A DNA stretch of 64,000 nucleotides from Bacteroidota bacterium (GCA_023251435.1 JAHEYU010000003.1:87089-151088), one strand, 5' to 3'; shown: positions 35,016 through 44,954, numbered from the stretch's first letter. The notes: a model not told the origin generated them from the sequence alone. Numbers and translations: made by a program.

Positions 35016-35339
35016 ATGAAACGATTCGGACAAATCATAGGAGTTGATCCACAGAATTTCGAGAAGTATAAAGCTTATCATGCAGCAGTCTGGCCTGAAA
35101 TTTTAGAAATGATTACAGCCTGTAATATCTCCAACTATTCGATCTTTCACAGAGATAGTCTGTTGTTTGCCTACTTCGAATATACCGGTGACGATTTTAC
35201 AGGCGATATGGCGAAAATGGCTGCCGACCCCAAAACCCAGGAATGGTGGGATATTATGATGCCGATGCAGCGACCTGTTGATAATCGCTCAGAAGGAGAG
35301 TGGTGGGCCAATATGGAAGAAGTTTTTCATCTCGATTAA
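35016..35339 (+). CDS. L-rhamnose/L-fucose mutarotase (COG3254 type)
   Basis: A 107-residue single-domain protein of the dimeric alpha-beta fold mutarotase family: MKRFGQIIGVDPQNFEKYKA, HAAVWPEIL, YSIFHRDSLLFAYFEY and PVDNRSEGEWWANMEEVF. Family members (RhaM and relatives) convert the anomers of 6-deoxyhexoses before the isomerase step. No signal peptide, so cytoplasmic. As the last gene of the rhaT-UroD-GH29-GH29 operon it supports uptake and use of a deoxyhexose released by the fucosidases. Whether fucose or rhamnose is preferred cannot be read from sequence. Confidence 0.87.
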   Translation: MKRFGQIIGVDPQNFEKYKAYHAAVWPEILEMITACNISNYSIFHRDSLLFAYFEYTGDDFTGDMAKMAADPKTQEWWDIMMPMQRPVDNRSEGEWWANMEEVFHLD

Positions 35340-35355
35340 AATAACCTACTTTTAT

Positions 35356-35398
35356 GGAAACGTTTCCGAAAATGAAATCATTTCCGAAAACGTTTCCG
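35356..35398. promoter_or_regulatory. 43-bp imperfect palindrome, candidate operator of the GH29-GH2 cluster
   Basis: GGAAACGTTTCCGAAAATGA and TCATTTCCGAAAACGTTTCC match in 18 of 20 positions when folded. The left arm itself holds the perfect 12-bp palindrome GGAAACGTTTCC. It lies 76 bp before the third GH29 gene. The AAACGTTT word recalls LacI-type sites. It may separate this transcription unit from the mutarotase operon. Confidence 0.55.
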
Positions 35399-35473
35399 GT
35401 AATTAATCGTTTGAATTGGAATTCAAACAGATATTTCTAACACTATATTTACCCAAAGACTAAAACTAAACCA

Positions 35474-37168
35474 ATGAAAAAACTACTTCTGATTTGCCTT
35501 GCCGCCTTATTTGTTACAGCAGCAATGGCGCAAAACGGCGATGGCTCGGCCGCTTCAAAGCAAAATGATCCGAAAATGCAATGGTGGAAAGATGCCAAAT
35601 TCGGCATGTTTATCCACTGGGGAATTTACTCCGTACCTTCCGGAAAATGGGGCGACAAAACCACGTATGGCGAATGGATCATGCACACAGCAAAAATTCC
35701 AAGGGCTGAATATTCGGCCTTGGCACAAAAGTTTAATCCAACTCAGTTTAATGCTGACGAATGGGTGAAACTGGCCAAAGATGCCGGTCAAAAATACATT
35801 GTAATCACCTCGAAACACCATGACGGTTTTGCTATGTTTGGGTCAAAAGCCGATCCTTACAACATTGTGGATGCCACTCCTTTCAAGCGCGACATTCTGA
35901 AAGAATTGGCTGATGCCTGCCGTAAACAGGGCATGAAACTCGGTTTCTATTATTCGCAGGCGCAGGACTGGTATCATCCGGGTGGAGCTGTTTCCGGTAA
36001 TGTGGAATGGGACGAAACACACAAAGGTGATATGAATAAGTACATCGATGAAATTGCAGTTCCGCAGGTAAAGGAAATTCTATCCAATTATGGCGATGTG
36101 GCTGTGCTTTGGTGGGATACCCCAACCAACATGACCAAAGAAATGACCATTAAATTGGCTAACCTGACCAAAGCTTATCCCAATCTGATTACAAACAATC
36201 GTTTGGGTGCCGATATGGGTGGTGATTTGGAAACTCCGGAACAGTTTGTCCCGGCAACCGGATTCCCTGGCCGCAACTGGGAAGTTTGCATGACCATGAA
36301 CGGTCATTGGGGCTACAATGCCTACGACGACCGTTGGAAAAGCACCACCGATTTGCTGCAAAAGCTGATTGACATTGTAAGTAAAGGCGGAAACTTTCTG
36401 CTGAACGTAGGCCCGAATCAATATGGAATTATTCCTGAAGTGTGTCAGCAAAACCTGCGTGAAATGGGCGACTGGCTGAAACTGAACGGCGAAGCCATTT
36501 ATGGAACACAGGCCAGTCCTTTCCCATATCTTTCGTGGGGGCGTGCAACCCGGAAAGGCCAGAAATTGTATTTGCACGTGTTCGATTGGCCCAAAGACGG
36601 CAAACTGGCCGTGCCTTTTTCCAATACAATTACCAAAGCTTATTTGCTGGCCGATGCCAAAACCAATCTGAAAGTCACATCCGGAAAAGAAAACTCAACG
36701 ATTCAACTTCCTTCTTATGCGCCCGATAAAATTGCATCGGTTGTTGCCGTTGAGTTCGAAGGAAAACCAACCGTTCAAGCTATTCCTTCGCAGGGCGCAA
36801 AAGTGAGTGCAAGTTCAACAGGCGAAGGCAGCCAGACTGGCTTTGCAACCGATGGCGATCCAAAAAACAAATGGCAGGCTGCCAAAGGCGAAAAATCGGG
36901 TACACTCGAAATTGATCTGGGAAACCCTGCAGCTATTCAATGTTTGTCGGTGGTTGAACCCTGGCATCCGTGGAGCGGAATTCGTCAAAAACATGAATTG
37001 TTCTACCAGAAAGGCAACGAATGGAAATCTGTTTTAACTACTGAAACCGATGGAACAGGGCTGACCAAAAGCTTCGCACCGATAACAGCTCAAAAGTTCA
37101 AACTGGTGATTGGAAATGAAAAAGAAGCTCCGGCGGTGAATGAGTTGATTTTGTTCCGCGCCGAATAA
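35474..37168 (+). CDS. GH29 alpha-L-fucosidase with C-terminal F5/8-like domain (C)
   Basis: A 564-residue secreted fucosidase with signal peptide (LLICLAALFVTAAMAQ), FGMFIHWGIYSVPSGKWGDK, TSKHHDGFAMFGSK and AVLWWDTPTNM (nucleophile Asp). The last 130 residues are again a carbohydrate-binding-like sandwich (FATDGDPKNKWQAAKGEKSG). It is closer to the broken copy at 22835 in its loop GKWGDKTTYGEWIM (compare GKWQGKTYYGIGEWIM) than to genes A and B. It opens the second glycan cluster, after a palindromic operator candidate. Confidence 0.9.
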   Translation: MKKLLLICLAALFVTAAMAQNGDGSAASKQNDPKMQWWKDAKFGMFIHWGIYSVPSGKWGDKTTYGEWIMHTAKIPRAEYSALAQKFNPTQFNADEWVKLAKDAGQKYIVITSKHHDGFAMFGSKADPYNIVDATPFKRDILKELADACRKQGMKLGFYYSQAQDWYHPGGAVSGNVEWDETHKGDMNKYIDEIAVPQVKEILSNYGDVAVLWWDTPTNMTKEMTIKLANLTKAYPNLITNNRLGADMGGDLETPEQFVPATGFPGRNWEVCMTMNGHWGYNAYDDRWKSTTDLLQKLIDIVSKGGNFLLNVGPNQYGIIPEVCQQNLREMGDWLKLNGEAIYGTQASPFPYLSWGRATRKGQKLYLHVFDWPKDGKLAVPFSNTITKAYLLADAKTNLKVTSGKENSTIQLPSYAPDKIASVVAVEFEGKPTVQAIPSQGAKVSASSTGEGSQTGFATDGDPKNKWQAAKGEKSGTLEIDLGNPAAIQCLSVVEPWHPWSGIRQKHELFYQKGNEWKSVLTTETDGTGLTKSFAPITAQKFKLVIGNEKEAPAVNELILFRAE

Positions 37169-37187
37169 TATATTAGCTAACTGAACC

Positions 37188-37439
37188 ATGAAACAACCCA
37201 ACCTGATTGGCATTTACGACCAACGCAGCTTGAAACTATCGCACAATTCGAAAGAAGTGGTAACTTTCGCCATTGAGGTGGAACCAATTGGACACGGCCC
37301 GTGGATGATTTACCAAACATTTACCGTTAAACCTGGTGATAATTTTGACTATTTCTTCCCCGAAAGCTTCCAATCGCGCTGGATACGGTTCGCGACTGAT
37401 AAAGATTGTGGGGCAACAGCCTGGCTGAAATACGAATAA
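37188..37439 (+). CDS. Small protein resembling an orphan beta-sandwich domain
   Basis: An 83-residue protein without a signal peptide: KLSHNSKEVVTFAIEVEPIG and FPESFQSRWIRFATDKDCGA. Similar segments form the last domain of some larger Bacteroidota carbohydrate proteins, so this may be a detached domain. Its first 25 nt around the start (37184-37208) match those of the GH127-type gene at 40706-40730 in 24 positions. It starts 19 bp after the GH29 stop and is 36 bp before the GH2 gene, within the operon. The role is unknown. Confidence 0.65.
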   Translation: MKQPNLIGIYDQRSLKLSHNSKEVVTFAIEVEPIGHGPWMIYQTFTVKPGDNFDYFFPESFQSRWIRFATDKDCGATAWLKYE

Positions 37440-37475
37440 CTCATGACCTGTTTCTAAACCAACACTTGCCGTTAG

Positions 37476-40400
37476 ATGAAGTACATTTTTTTGATTTTAT
37501 TTGGGTTCGCCGCTGGGTTCAGCTTTTCTCAGACACCTTCTGAAATTCAGGATGCGAACGTGATCGGGATTAATAAGCTTCCGGCGCGGACAGCGTTCTG
37601 GCCTTCGCCCAGTTTGGACGAAGCCAAAAAATCGGATTACGATCATTCCGTCTGGGTAAAATCGCTCAACGGAGAATGGAATTTTCACTGGTCTCCCGAC
37701 CCACAGTCGCGACCGGTGGAGTTTTACAGACCTGAATATGTTCGTCAGGGCTGGGCGACTATCGATGTACCTTCAACCATCGAACGGCAGGGATTTGGTA
37801 CTCCGCTCTATACCAATTCAACCTATCCGTTCAAAGTCAATCCGCCTTTTGTAATGGACGAACCTGATCCGAAGTACACCACTTTTGCACAGCGCAATCC
37901 GGTTGGTTCGTATTGCCGGAATTTTACCGTTCCCGAAAACTGGAAAGGCAAACGGATCATCCTTCATCTGGCAGGTTCCAGCTCCGGAACTTTCGTGTGG
38001 GTGAACGGAAAAAAAGTGGGATATTCGCAGGATTCGCGCCTTCCGGCAGAATTTAACCTGACAGATTTTTTGGTGCCCGGAGAGAATTTTCTGGCCATCG
38101 AAACCTATAAATATTGCGATGGTTCTTATCTTGAAGATCAGGACTACTGGCGCTTCAGTGGCATTTTTCGCGATGTTTTTATCCGGGCAGTTCCCCAGGC
38201 AACGCTTTGGGATGTTTATGCCCAGCCACTTCTGAATCTGGAAAAGAAGCAGGGAAGCATTGCTTTGCATTATACTTCGGCCAATTTCTCCGGAAAAGCT
38301 GAATCGGGATTTTCGATGGAGGTTTCTTTAACTGCCCCTTCCGGCGAAAAAGTGGGAAGAAAAAAAATATTTCCGATCGAAACTTTTGCTCCCGGATTTG
38401 GCGGAGAAATCACTCTTCCGGAGATGGATTTGGGCCAGGTGCATTTGTGGTACGACGAAAAACCGCTTCAATACACCGTTTTGGTGGAACTGAAGCAGAA
38501 AAGCAGGGTGGTGGAAGCTTATAAATTACCGGTAGCTTTCCGCAAAATAGAAGTTGTCGGGAATACGATGCTGCTGAATGGCCAAAAATTCAAAGTCAGG
38601 GGTGTCAACCGGCACGAGTTTTCGCCCGATCAGGGTTGGACTGTTTCGCGCGAAGAAATGATCCGCGATCTGGAACTGATGAAGCAGGCCAATGTCAATT
38701 TTGTACGAAATGCGCATTATCCAACTGATCCGAGGTGGTACGAACTGTGCGACCAATACGGCATGATGGTGATGGACGAAGCCAATGTGGAATCGCACGG
38801 ACTGAGCTACCACAAGCGGGTGCTTCCGGGTGATCAGCCTGAATGGACTGCTGCCTGTGTTGACCGCATGAAACGGATGGTTATCCGCGACAGGCAATTC
38901 CCTTGTGTGCTGATGTGGTCGCTCGGGAACGAAGCCGGATATGGAAATGCGTTCCTCGAAATGCGCAAGGCAACCCATGCCAGTGATCCGGAAACGCGTC
39001 TGATTCAATATGCTGATATGAATGCGGCTGCTGACATGGATAGCCAAACCTATCCAACGATCGAATGGATTAAACAACATTTACAAGGCAAAGCGACGCG
39101 GAAAGGTGAACGCGGTGAATCGACCAACGAGGAACAACACGGCAAATACCCCTCGGGGAAGCCATTTCTGCTGAACGAATATTGCCATTCGATGGGAAAC
39201 AGTCTCGGGAATTTCAACGATTACTGGGACCTTTTTTACCAGAACGACATACTTGCCGGTGGTTTCACCTGGGACTGGGTGGATCAGTCGCTTTATAAAA
39301 ATCAGAAAAATCCGTCAGATGGTTTTGTGTATGGTGGTGATTTTGGCGAATTCCCCAACGATAAAAACTTTTCAATCAACGGATTGATTGGGTCTGACCG
39401 AATTCCCCATCCGCATTATTATGAGATGCAAAAGGTACATCAGCCGGTTTCATTCAAGCTCATCAGCAAAAATCCAATCGTGATTGAGCTTACCAACCGG
39501 CAAATGGTTACCAACCTGAATGAATACGATTTGAGTTACAAACTCATTGCTGACGGGCATCCGGTTTCGTCCGGATTCCTGAATGCAGCAGACATTGCTC
39601 CGCTCAGCCAAAATCAAATTACTTTGCCTGAAAATATAGCTTTCGATTCGTCGAAAGAATGTTTTTTAACCCTTGCCCTTTCGTTGAAAGAAGATCGCAT
39701 CTGGGCAAAGAAAGGTCATGTATTTGCCTGGGAACAGTTCCGGCTGACTGACACACCCAAGAATGATGCTGAGCTTTCAAATCAGTCGTTTCCCAGACCT
39801 GAGAAAATTGAAACTACTGATTTTATCCTGATCAAAGGGAGAAATTTCGCTCTTAAAATCGACAAATCGACCGGATTGATTTCGGAATATCTGTTCGATG
39901 GAAAACCCGTTATTCAGAATAAAGTGCGGTTTAATTTCTGGCGGGCAATGACCGACAATGACATCGGCTGGAAAGTGAATCAAAAAATGAAAGCCTGGGA
40001 AAACGAAGCCAGTCAATATCAGTTGAAAGCCTTGACGGTGGAGGCTGATAGCGAAAATGAGATCGTTTTGAAAAGCAGTTATGTTTTTGCAAATACAAAT
40101 TCGACAGCCGAAATCCTGCAAACGATTTACCCAGATGGGAGCATCCGGATCGGTTTTAAAATGGATATTCCGGAGAAAGCACCTCGTGTACCTCGCGTCG
40201 GGCTTCAGTTCGAACTGAACAGAAACCTTCAGCAAATTGATTGGTATGGACGAGGGCCACATGAAAACTACCTCGACCGCAAAACGGGCGCTGCGGTTGG
40301 AATTTACCAGTCAACTGTTGAGAAGTTTGCAACACCATACATCCGACCGCAGGAAAATGCCAACCGTTGCGATGTCCGCTGGATTCGGTTTAGCAATGAT

Positions 40401-40652
40401 AAGATGCAACAGGTTCAGTTTACTGCTGAAAAAGGTAGTTCCTTCTCTGCGAGTGCCTGGCCTTATACACAACAAACGTTGAAATCGGCTACACACGATT
40501 TTGAATTGACGTCCGGACTAAATACCTTTGTAAACATCGACTGTGCCCAGATGGGTGTGGGTGGCGATAATTCGTGGGGACTGCCCGTACTGGAACAATA
40601 TCAGCTTAAACCAGGGAAATACCAATATACTTTTTTAATTCAGGCTAAATAA
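37476..40652 (+). CDS. GH2 beta-galactosidase (LacZ-like)
   Basis: A 1058-residue enzyme with a signal peptide (FLILFGFAAGFSFSQ) and the full five-domain LacZ layout: sugar-binding domain, Ig-like domain, TIM barrel, second Ig-like domain and C-terminal beta-sandwich. Catalytic segments are MWSLGNEAGYGNAF (acid/base Glu) and LLNEYCHSMGNSLGNF (nucleophile Glu). The C-terminal word YGRGPHENYLDRKTGA is typical. It would release beta-galactose from arabinogalactan or rhamnogalacturonan side chains, feeding the galactose regulon at 7.5-13.9 kb. Confidence 0.93.
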   Translation: MKYIFLILFGFAAGFSFSQTPSEIQDANVIGINKLPARTAFWPSPSLDEAKKSDYDHSVWVKSLNGEWNFHWSPDPQSRPVEFYRPEYVRQGWATIDVPSTIERQGFGTPLYTNSTYPFKVNPPFVMDEPDPKYTTFAQRNPVGSYCRNFTVPENWKGKRIILHLAGSSSGTFVWVNGKKVGYSQDSRLPAEFNLTDFLVPGENFLAIETYKYCDGSYLEDQDYWRFSGIFRDVFIRAVPQATLWDVYAQPLLNLEKKQGSIALHYTSANFSGKAESGFSMEVSLTAPSGEKVGRKKIFPIETFAPGFGGEITLPEMDLGQVHLWYDEKPLQYTVLVELKQKSRVVEAYKLPVAFRKIEVVGNTMLLNGQKFKVRGVNRHEFSPDQGWTVSREEMIRDLELMKQANVNFVRNAHYPTDPRWYELCDQYGMMVMDEANVESHGLSYHKRVLPGDQPEWTAACVDRMKRMVIRDRQFPCVLMWSLGNEAGYGNAFLEMRKATHASDPETRLIQYADMNAAADMDSQTYPTIEWIKQHLQGKATRKGERGESTNEEQHGKYPSGKPFLLNEYCHSMGNSLGNFNDYWDLFYQNDILAGGFTWDWVDQSLYKNQKNPSDGFVYGGDFGEFPNDKNFSINGLIGSDRIPHPHYYEMQKVHQPVSFKLISKNPIVIELTNRQMVTNLNEYDLSYKLIADGHPVSSGFLNAADIAPLSQNQITLPENIAFDSSKECFLTLALSLKEDRIWAKKGHVFAWEQFRLTDTPKNDAELSNQSFPRPEKIETTDFILIKGRNFALKIDKSTGLISEYLFDGKPVIQNKVRFNFWRAMTDNDIGWKVNQKMKAWENEASQYQLKALTVEADSENEIVLKSSYVFANTNSTAEILQTIYPDGSIRIGFKMDIPEKAPRVPRVGLQFELNRNLQQIDWYGRGPHENYLDRKTGAAVGIYQSTVEKFATPYIRPQENANRCDVRWIRFSNDKMQQVQFTAEKGSSFSASAWPYTQQTLKSATHDFELTSGLNTFVNIDCAQMGVGGDNSWGLPVLEQYQLKPGKYQYTFLIQAK

Positions 40653-40709
40653 ATCAAGTATGCCAACCAAATTTTGCCAAAGACTGGAAAATTGATAATT
40701 AAATAAACC

Positions 40710-42602
40710 ATGAAACAAACCAACCTGATTATTTGCATCCTGACGGTATTGGTAATTTTAAATTCAGCTCAAAACTTCGCACAAAATCCTGAAGTTCCGG
40801 AAAATCAAATTTTCAAAACTATCTCCGGGGCGATAAAAGTTTTACCTTTTTCTCCATCGGAGGTCGTGTTGAATCCATCATGGATCAAACAGCGTGAAGC
40901 TTTAAACACAAACTACCTGCATCAGCTTGATCCGGAGCGTTTGTTGCATAATTTCAGGGTGAATGCCGGGTTGCCGTCTTCAGCAAAACCACTGGAAGGG
41001 TGGGAGAGTCCGGAATGCGGTTTGCGTGGCCATTTTGTAGGGCATTACCTTTCGGCTTGCGCCACACTGATTGCGAAAGACGGAGACGCTTTATTGAGCA
41101 AAAACATCAGTTATATGATTGATGAATTGGCCGTGTGCCAGCAAAAAATGGGAGGCAAGTATTTAAGCGCATTTCCTGAATCGGAGTTCGAAACATTGGA
41201 GAAAAAGTATGGTGGAGTATGGGCGCCTTACTACACTTTTCACAAGATTATGCAGGGTTTGCTCGATGTTTACACGCTCACCGGAAACAAAAATGCGTAT
41301 CGGATTTTGCTGAACATGACTGATTATGTGGAGGGCCGCATGTCAAAACTTCCGGAGGCCGAAATTGAAAAAATTCTGTATTCGGCAGAAGCCAATCCGA
41401 CCAATGAAGCCGGTGGAATGAACGAAGTTTTGCACAACCTGTTTGCGGTTTCCAAAGATACGAAACACCTGAAGCTGGCCACTGTTTTCGACCGGAAATG
41501 GTTCAGCCAGCCGCTTGCAGATGGAAAAAATATTTTATCGGGATTGCATTCGAACACCCATATTGTGTTGGTGCATGGTTATGCCCGACGATTTGAAAAT
41601 ACGCATGAAACGGATTACCGGAAGGCCACCGAAAACTTTTGGGACATGCTTGTCCATCATCATGCTTATGTGAACGGTTCGAGCAGTGGCCCACGACCAA
41701 TTTCAACTACGCCAACCTCACGCATTGCCGAGCATTGGGGACATGCAGACCATTTAAGTGCCACACTCTCTGGCGAAATTGCAGAATCGTGTGTAACGCA
41801 CAATACCCAGAAATTAACGGCCAACCTTTTTTGCTGGACAGCTGACCCTGAATATGCCGATGCTTATCTGAACACCTTTTACAATGCGGTGCTGCCAATA
41901 CAAAACAAGGAAAATGGAGCAGTGGTTTATCACCTTCCATTGGGTTCGCCACGGACAAAAAACTACCTGAAAGAAAATGATTATAAATGCTGCAACGGTT
42001 CCGGCATCGAGGCTTTTGCCCACCTGAATTCGAACATTTATTTTCACAATCAGAATAACTTATGGGTCAATCTGTTCATTCCTTCAGAAGTAAACTGGAA
42101 AGAGAAAGGGATTAAGCTCGAACAAACTACTGATTTTCCTGAAGAGCCCAAAACCCAAATTAAAATTTCAGCCGAAAAGCCAACGCCATTTGCATTGAAG
42201 CTTCTAATTCCATCCTGGGCGAATGCACAAACGCTGGTTTTAGTGAACGGGCAACCAATGAAAACCAAAATCAAACCGGCTTCATTTGTAACCATCGACC
42301 GGATTTGGAAAGAGGGCGACACGGTTGAGCTTCAGTTCGACTACCAATTTCACCTGAAATCCATGCCCGACAATGAAAATGTAATTGTCTTGTTTTACGG
42401 TCCTGTTTTACTGGCTTTTGAAACCGACAAGGAGTTGATTTTGAAAGGAAATTCCGAAGAAATTCTGCACTCAATTAGTAAACAGCCAAACGAATTTTCT
42501 TTTAACCTGAAAAACAACGGAACAGACTACAAGCTTGTTCCATTTTACCAAATAACCAAAACTTCTTATGGGGTTTATGCCACCATTCGGAATGAATATT
42601 GA
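40710..42602 (+). CDS. GH127/GH146-type beta-L-arabinofuranosidase (first copy)
   Basis: A 630-residue secreted enzyme (signal VLVILNSAQNFAQN) of the DUF1680 group. The Zn-site Glu-x-Cys (EIAESCVTHNTQ) and the Cys-Cys pair YKCCNGSGIEAF, where one Cys is the nucleophile, are conserved. GHFVGHYLSACA marks the alpha-barrel start. It cleaves L-arabinofuranose residues from pectic side chains or glycoproteins. It is 58 bp after GH2 and 7 bp before the GH74-like gene, so translation is probably coupled. Confidence 0.88.
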   Translation: MKQTNLIICILTVLVILNSAQNFAQNPEVPENQIFKTISGAIKVLPFSPSEVVLNPSWIKQREALNTNYLHQLDPERLLHNFRVNAGLPSSAKPLEGWESPECGLRGHFVGHYLSACATLIAKDGDALLSKNISYMIDELAVCQQKMGGKYLSAFPESEFETLEKKYGGVWAPYYTFHKIMQGLLDVYTLTGNKNAYRILLNMTDYVEGRMSKLPEAEIEKILYSAEANPTNEAGGMNEVLHNLFAVSKDTKHLKLATVFDRKWFSQPLADGKNILSGLHSNTHIVLVHGYARRFENTHETDYRKATENFWDMLVHHHAYVNGSSSGPRPISTTPTSRIAEHWGHADHLSATLSGEIAESCVTHNTQKLTANLFCWTADPEYADAYLNTFYNAVLPIQNKENGAVVYHLPLGSPRTKNYLKENDYKCCNGSGIEAFAHLNSNIYFHNQNNLWVNLFIPSEVNWKEKGIKLEQTTDFPEEPKTQIKISAEKPTPFALKLLIPSWANAQTLVLVNGQPMKTKIKPASFVTIDRIWKEGDTVELQFDYQFHLKSMPDNENVIVLFYGPVLLAFETDKELILKGNSEEILHSISKQPNEFSFNLKNNGTDYKLVPFYQITKTSYGVYATIRNEY

Positions 42603-42608
42603 TATCCT

Positions 42609-44954
42609 ATGAAGAACCCGATTTATTACCTGATTATTTTATCCTGCCTGTTGTATATTCCATTCCTGACCAATGCTCAAAGTTTCGGCTATGTGACCAT
42701 TGGCGGCGGAGGGTACGTAACTTCGGTTGTTGGATGTCCGGCTGAGAAAGATCTTTTTTACGCCAAAACCGATGTGGGCGGAATCTTTCGCTGGCAGGAA
42801 GCCTCATCGAGCTGGAAACCTTTGTTTGGCTGGGTGGCCAACAACCAGACCTCGTATTTGGGAGCCGAAGCATTGGCCATTGATCCGCAATCGCCCAACA
42901 AAGTTTATGTGCTGGCCGGAACTTCCTATTGGGATGGCGGTAAGTCTGCCATTTTGCGTTCCGACGATTATGGCGAAACCTGGAAAGTTACCGATGTAAC
43001 CAATCAGTTTAAAGCTCATGGAAATGGCCCCGACCGGCAGAAAGGTGAATCTCTCGCCGTTGATCCCAATCTAGGAAATATTCTTTTTTGCGGCACCCGT
43101 TACAACAATGGCTTATTTAAAAGTACCGATTCGGGTGTCAGTTGGCAAAAAGTTAGCGCCTTAAATGTTACCGATGCCAGCATCAGTTTTGTCGTTTTCG
43201 ATCCGTCTACAGGAACCAAAGGAAATGCCTCACAAACCATTTATGTCGGTGTATTTCGCGAGGGTGCGAATAATTTGTACGTCAGTAAAGACGGCGGATT
43301 AACCTGGAATCCAATTGGTGGCCATTCTGCCGGAAAGCCACAGCGCTGCGTCATTTCAGCCGACCGGTATTTGTATGTAACTTATGCAGGAACTGCCGGA
43401 GCTGTTAAGAAGTATCTGATTGATGATGGAACCTGGACTGATTGCACGCCTGGAATGGTTACAAACCGCGGGTATAGTGGCATTGATGTGGATAAAAATT
43501 CTCCGGCAAAAATTGTGGCGTCAACATATAGTTGGTGGAATAACGAACAGCAGTGGGGTTGGGGCGATGCCATTTTTTACAGCGAAGATGGCGGTAAAAC
43601 CTGGAAAGAGAAAGTGCATAAAAACAATGGAACAATGAATAGCAATGGTAATTCATGGATTCGTGGTGCTGTACACTGGGCTGGCTGTGTAACTTTTAAT
43701 CCTCAGAAACCGGGCTGGGTTTTCGTGGTATCGGGCAATGGTGTTTTTGCAACCGAAAATATTGCAGCCACAAAACCAGTTTGGAATTTTATGTCTAAAG
43801 GTTTGGAAGAAACGGTGTTGCTCGACCTGATCAGTATTCCGGGTGGACCTCTGATTTCGGCAGTCGGCGATCAGGGCGGCTTTGTGCATACCGACATAAA
43901 TCAGGCTCCCCAGTCTCAAATCAATCAATCGTCTGGGTTTGCATTTGCCGGCTTGAAACCAACCACCATTGCCCGCGTTGCTACCGATTTGTATTTAAGC
44001 GAGAACAACGCTGTTACATGGACTAAGCTGCCTGCTACTCCGGATGCCATGACCAAAGGGAAAGTGGCAGTTTCTGCTGATGGAAAAACCATCATCTGGA
44101 AATCGACTTTGAACAGTCTGGAAAAATGCTGGTACACCAATAACAAAGGCGTAAACTGGACGGCTTGTACCGGAGTTAATTTTAGTTTTATCCCGATGGC
44201 TGATCCTGTAAATCCACTGAAATTTTACGCTTATAACCGATCTGAAGGCTACTTGTATGTGAGTGATGACGGAGGAATCAGTTTCCTGAAGGCTGGTTTT
44301 GCCGGGACAAACGGAAATGCCCGGATTGCTACCTGGCATGGAAAAGAAGGACACATCTGGATTGCAATGGGAGGTGGTGGAATCAAATATTCTTCCGATT
44401 CAGGAAAATCGTTTCAAACTGTTTCGGTGAATTTGGCTGAAGTTGTTACTGTTGGCAAGGAAATGCCGGGCACCGATGTTCCAACTATTTTCATTTATGG
44501 CCGGTCGAAAAGCACGGATGTGATTGGAGTTTACCGGTCAACAGACTGGGGCAAGACCTGGGTTCGGGCTGACGATAATCAGCACCAACATGGGGCACTG
44601 GCCAATGCCGGAATGATTGAGGCCGACCGCAATATTTACGGTCGGGTTTACAGAAGCACTGCCGGAATGGGTATTCCATACATGGATGCACCCATTCCAA
44701 CTGCCATTCAAACACACATTCAAAGCGCCGAAGTGGTATTGTTCCCTAATCCGTTCACATCTGCAATTACGTTGCAGGCGGGCAAATCAAAGATCGAATT
44801 GGTTCAGGTATATAATCTCAACGGTTCACTTCTGAATAACATTTTGCCCGATCAGCAAACGATTCGGTTTGGCGATGATTTGAAAACGGGTATGTATCTG
44901 GTTAAAGTTTCAGGAGAGAATGCTATTGGAGTGCATAAGATATTGAAACAGTAA
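42609..44954 (+). CDS. GH74-like beta-propeller hydrolase with T9SS sorting domain
   Basis: A 781-residue secreted protein with BNR/Asp-box repeats (LRSDDYGETWKV, YVSKDGGLTWNP, YSEDGGKTWKEK, YRSTDWGKTWVR) in two propeller halves. The GH74-like opening is GGGGYVTSVVGCP with AKTDVGGIFRWQ (catalytic Asp). The last 75 residues (VVLFPNPFTSAITLQ, YNLNGSLLN, GMYLVKV) are a type A T9SS C-terminal domain. It is therefore exported to the cell surface by T9SS. Substrate is likely xyloglucan-like or another plant glucan. It is the only member of the cluster with this tail. Confidence 0.88.
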   Translation: MKNPIYYLIILSCLLYIPFLTNAQSFGYVTIGGGGYVTSVVGCPAEKDLFYAKTDVGGIFRWQEASSSWKPLFGWVANNQTSYLGAEALAIDPQSPNKVYVLAGTSYWDGGKSAILRSDDYGETWKVTDVTNQFKAHGNGPDRQKGESLAVDPNLGNILFCGTRYNNGLFKSTDSGVSWQKVSALNVTDASISFVVFDPSTGTKGNASQTIYVGVFREGANNLYVSKDGGLTWNPIGGHSAGKPQRCVISADRYLYVTYAGTAGAVKKYLIDDGTWTDCTPGMVTNRGYSGIDVDKNSPAKIVASTYSWWNNEQQWGWGDAIFYSEDGGKTWKEKVHKNNGTMNSNGNSWIRGAVHWAGCVTFNPQKPGWVFVVSGNGVFATENIAATKPVWNFMSKGLEETVLLDLISIPGGPLISAVGDQGGFVHTDINQAPQSQINQSSGFAFAGLKPTTIARVATDLYLSENNAVTWTKLPATPDAMTKGKVAVSADGKTIIWKSTLNSLEKCWYTNNKGVNWTACTGVNFSFIPMADPVNPLKFYAYNRSEGYLYVSDDGGISFLKAGFAGTNGNARIATWHGKEGHIWIAMGGGGIKYSSDSGKSFQTVSVNLAEVVTVGKEMPGTDVPTIFIYGRSKSTDVIGVYRSTDWGKTWVRADDNQHQHGALANAGMIEADRNIYGRVYRSTAGMGIPYMDAPIPTAIQTHIQSAEVVLFPNPFTSAITLQAGKSKIELVQVYNLNGSLLNNILPDQQTIRFGDDLKTGMYLVKVSGENAIGVHKILKQ

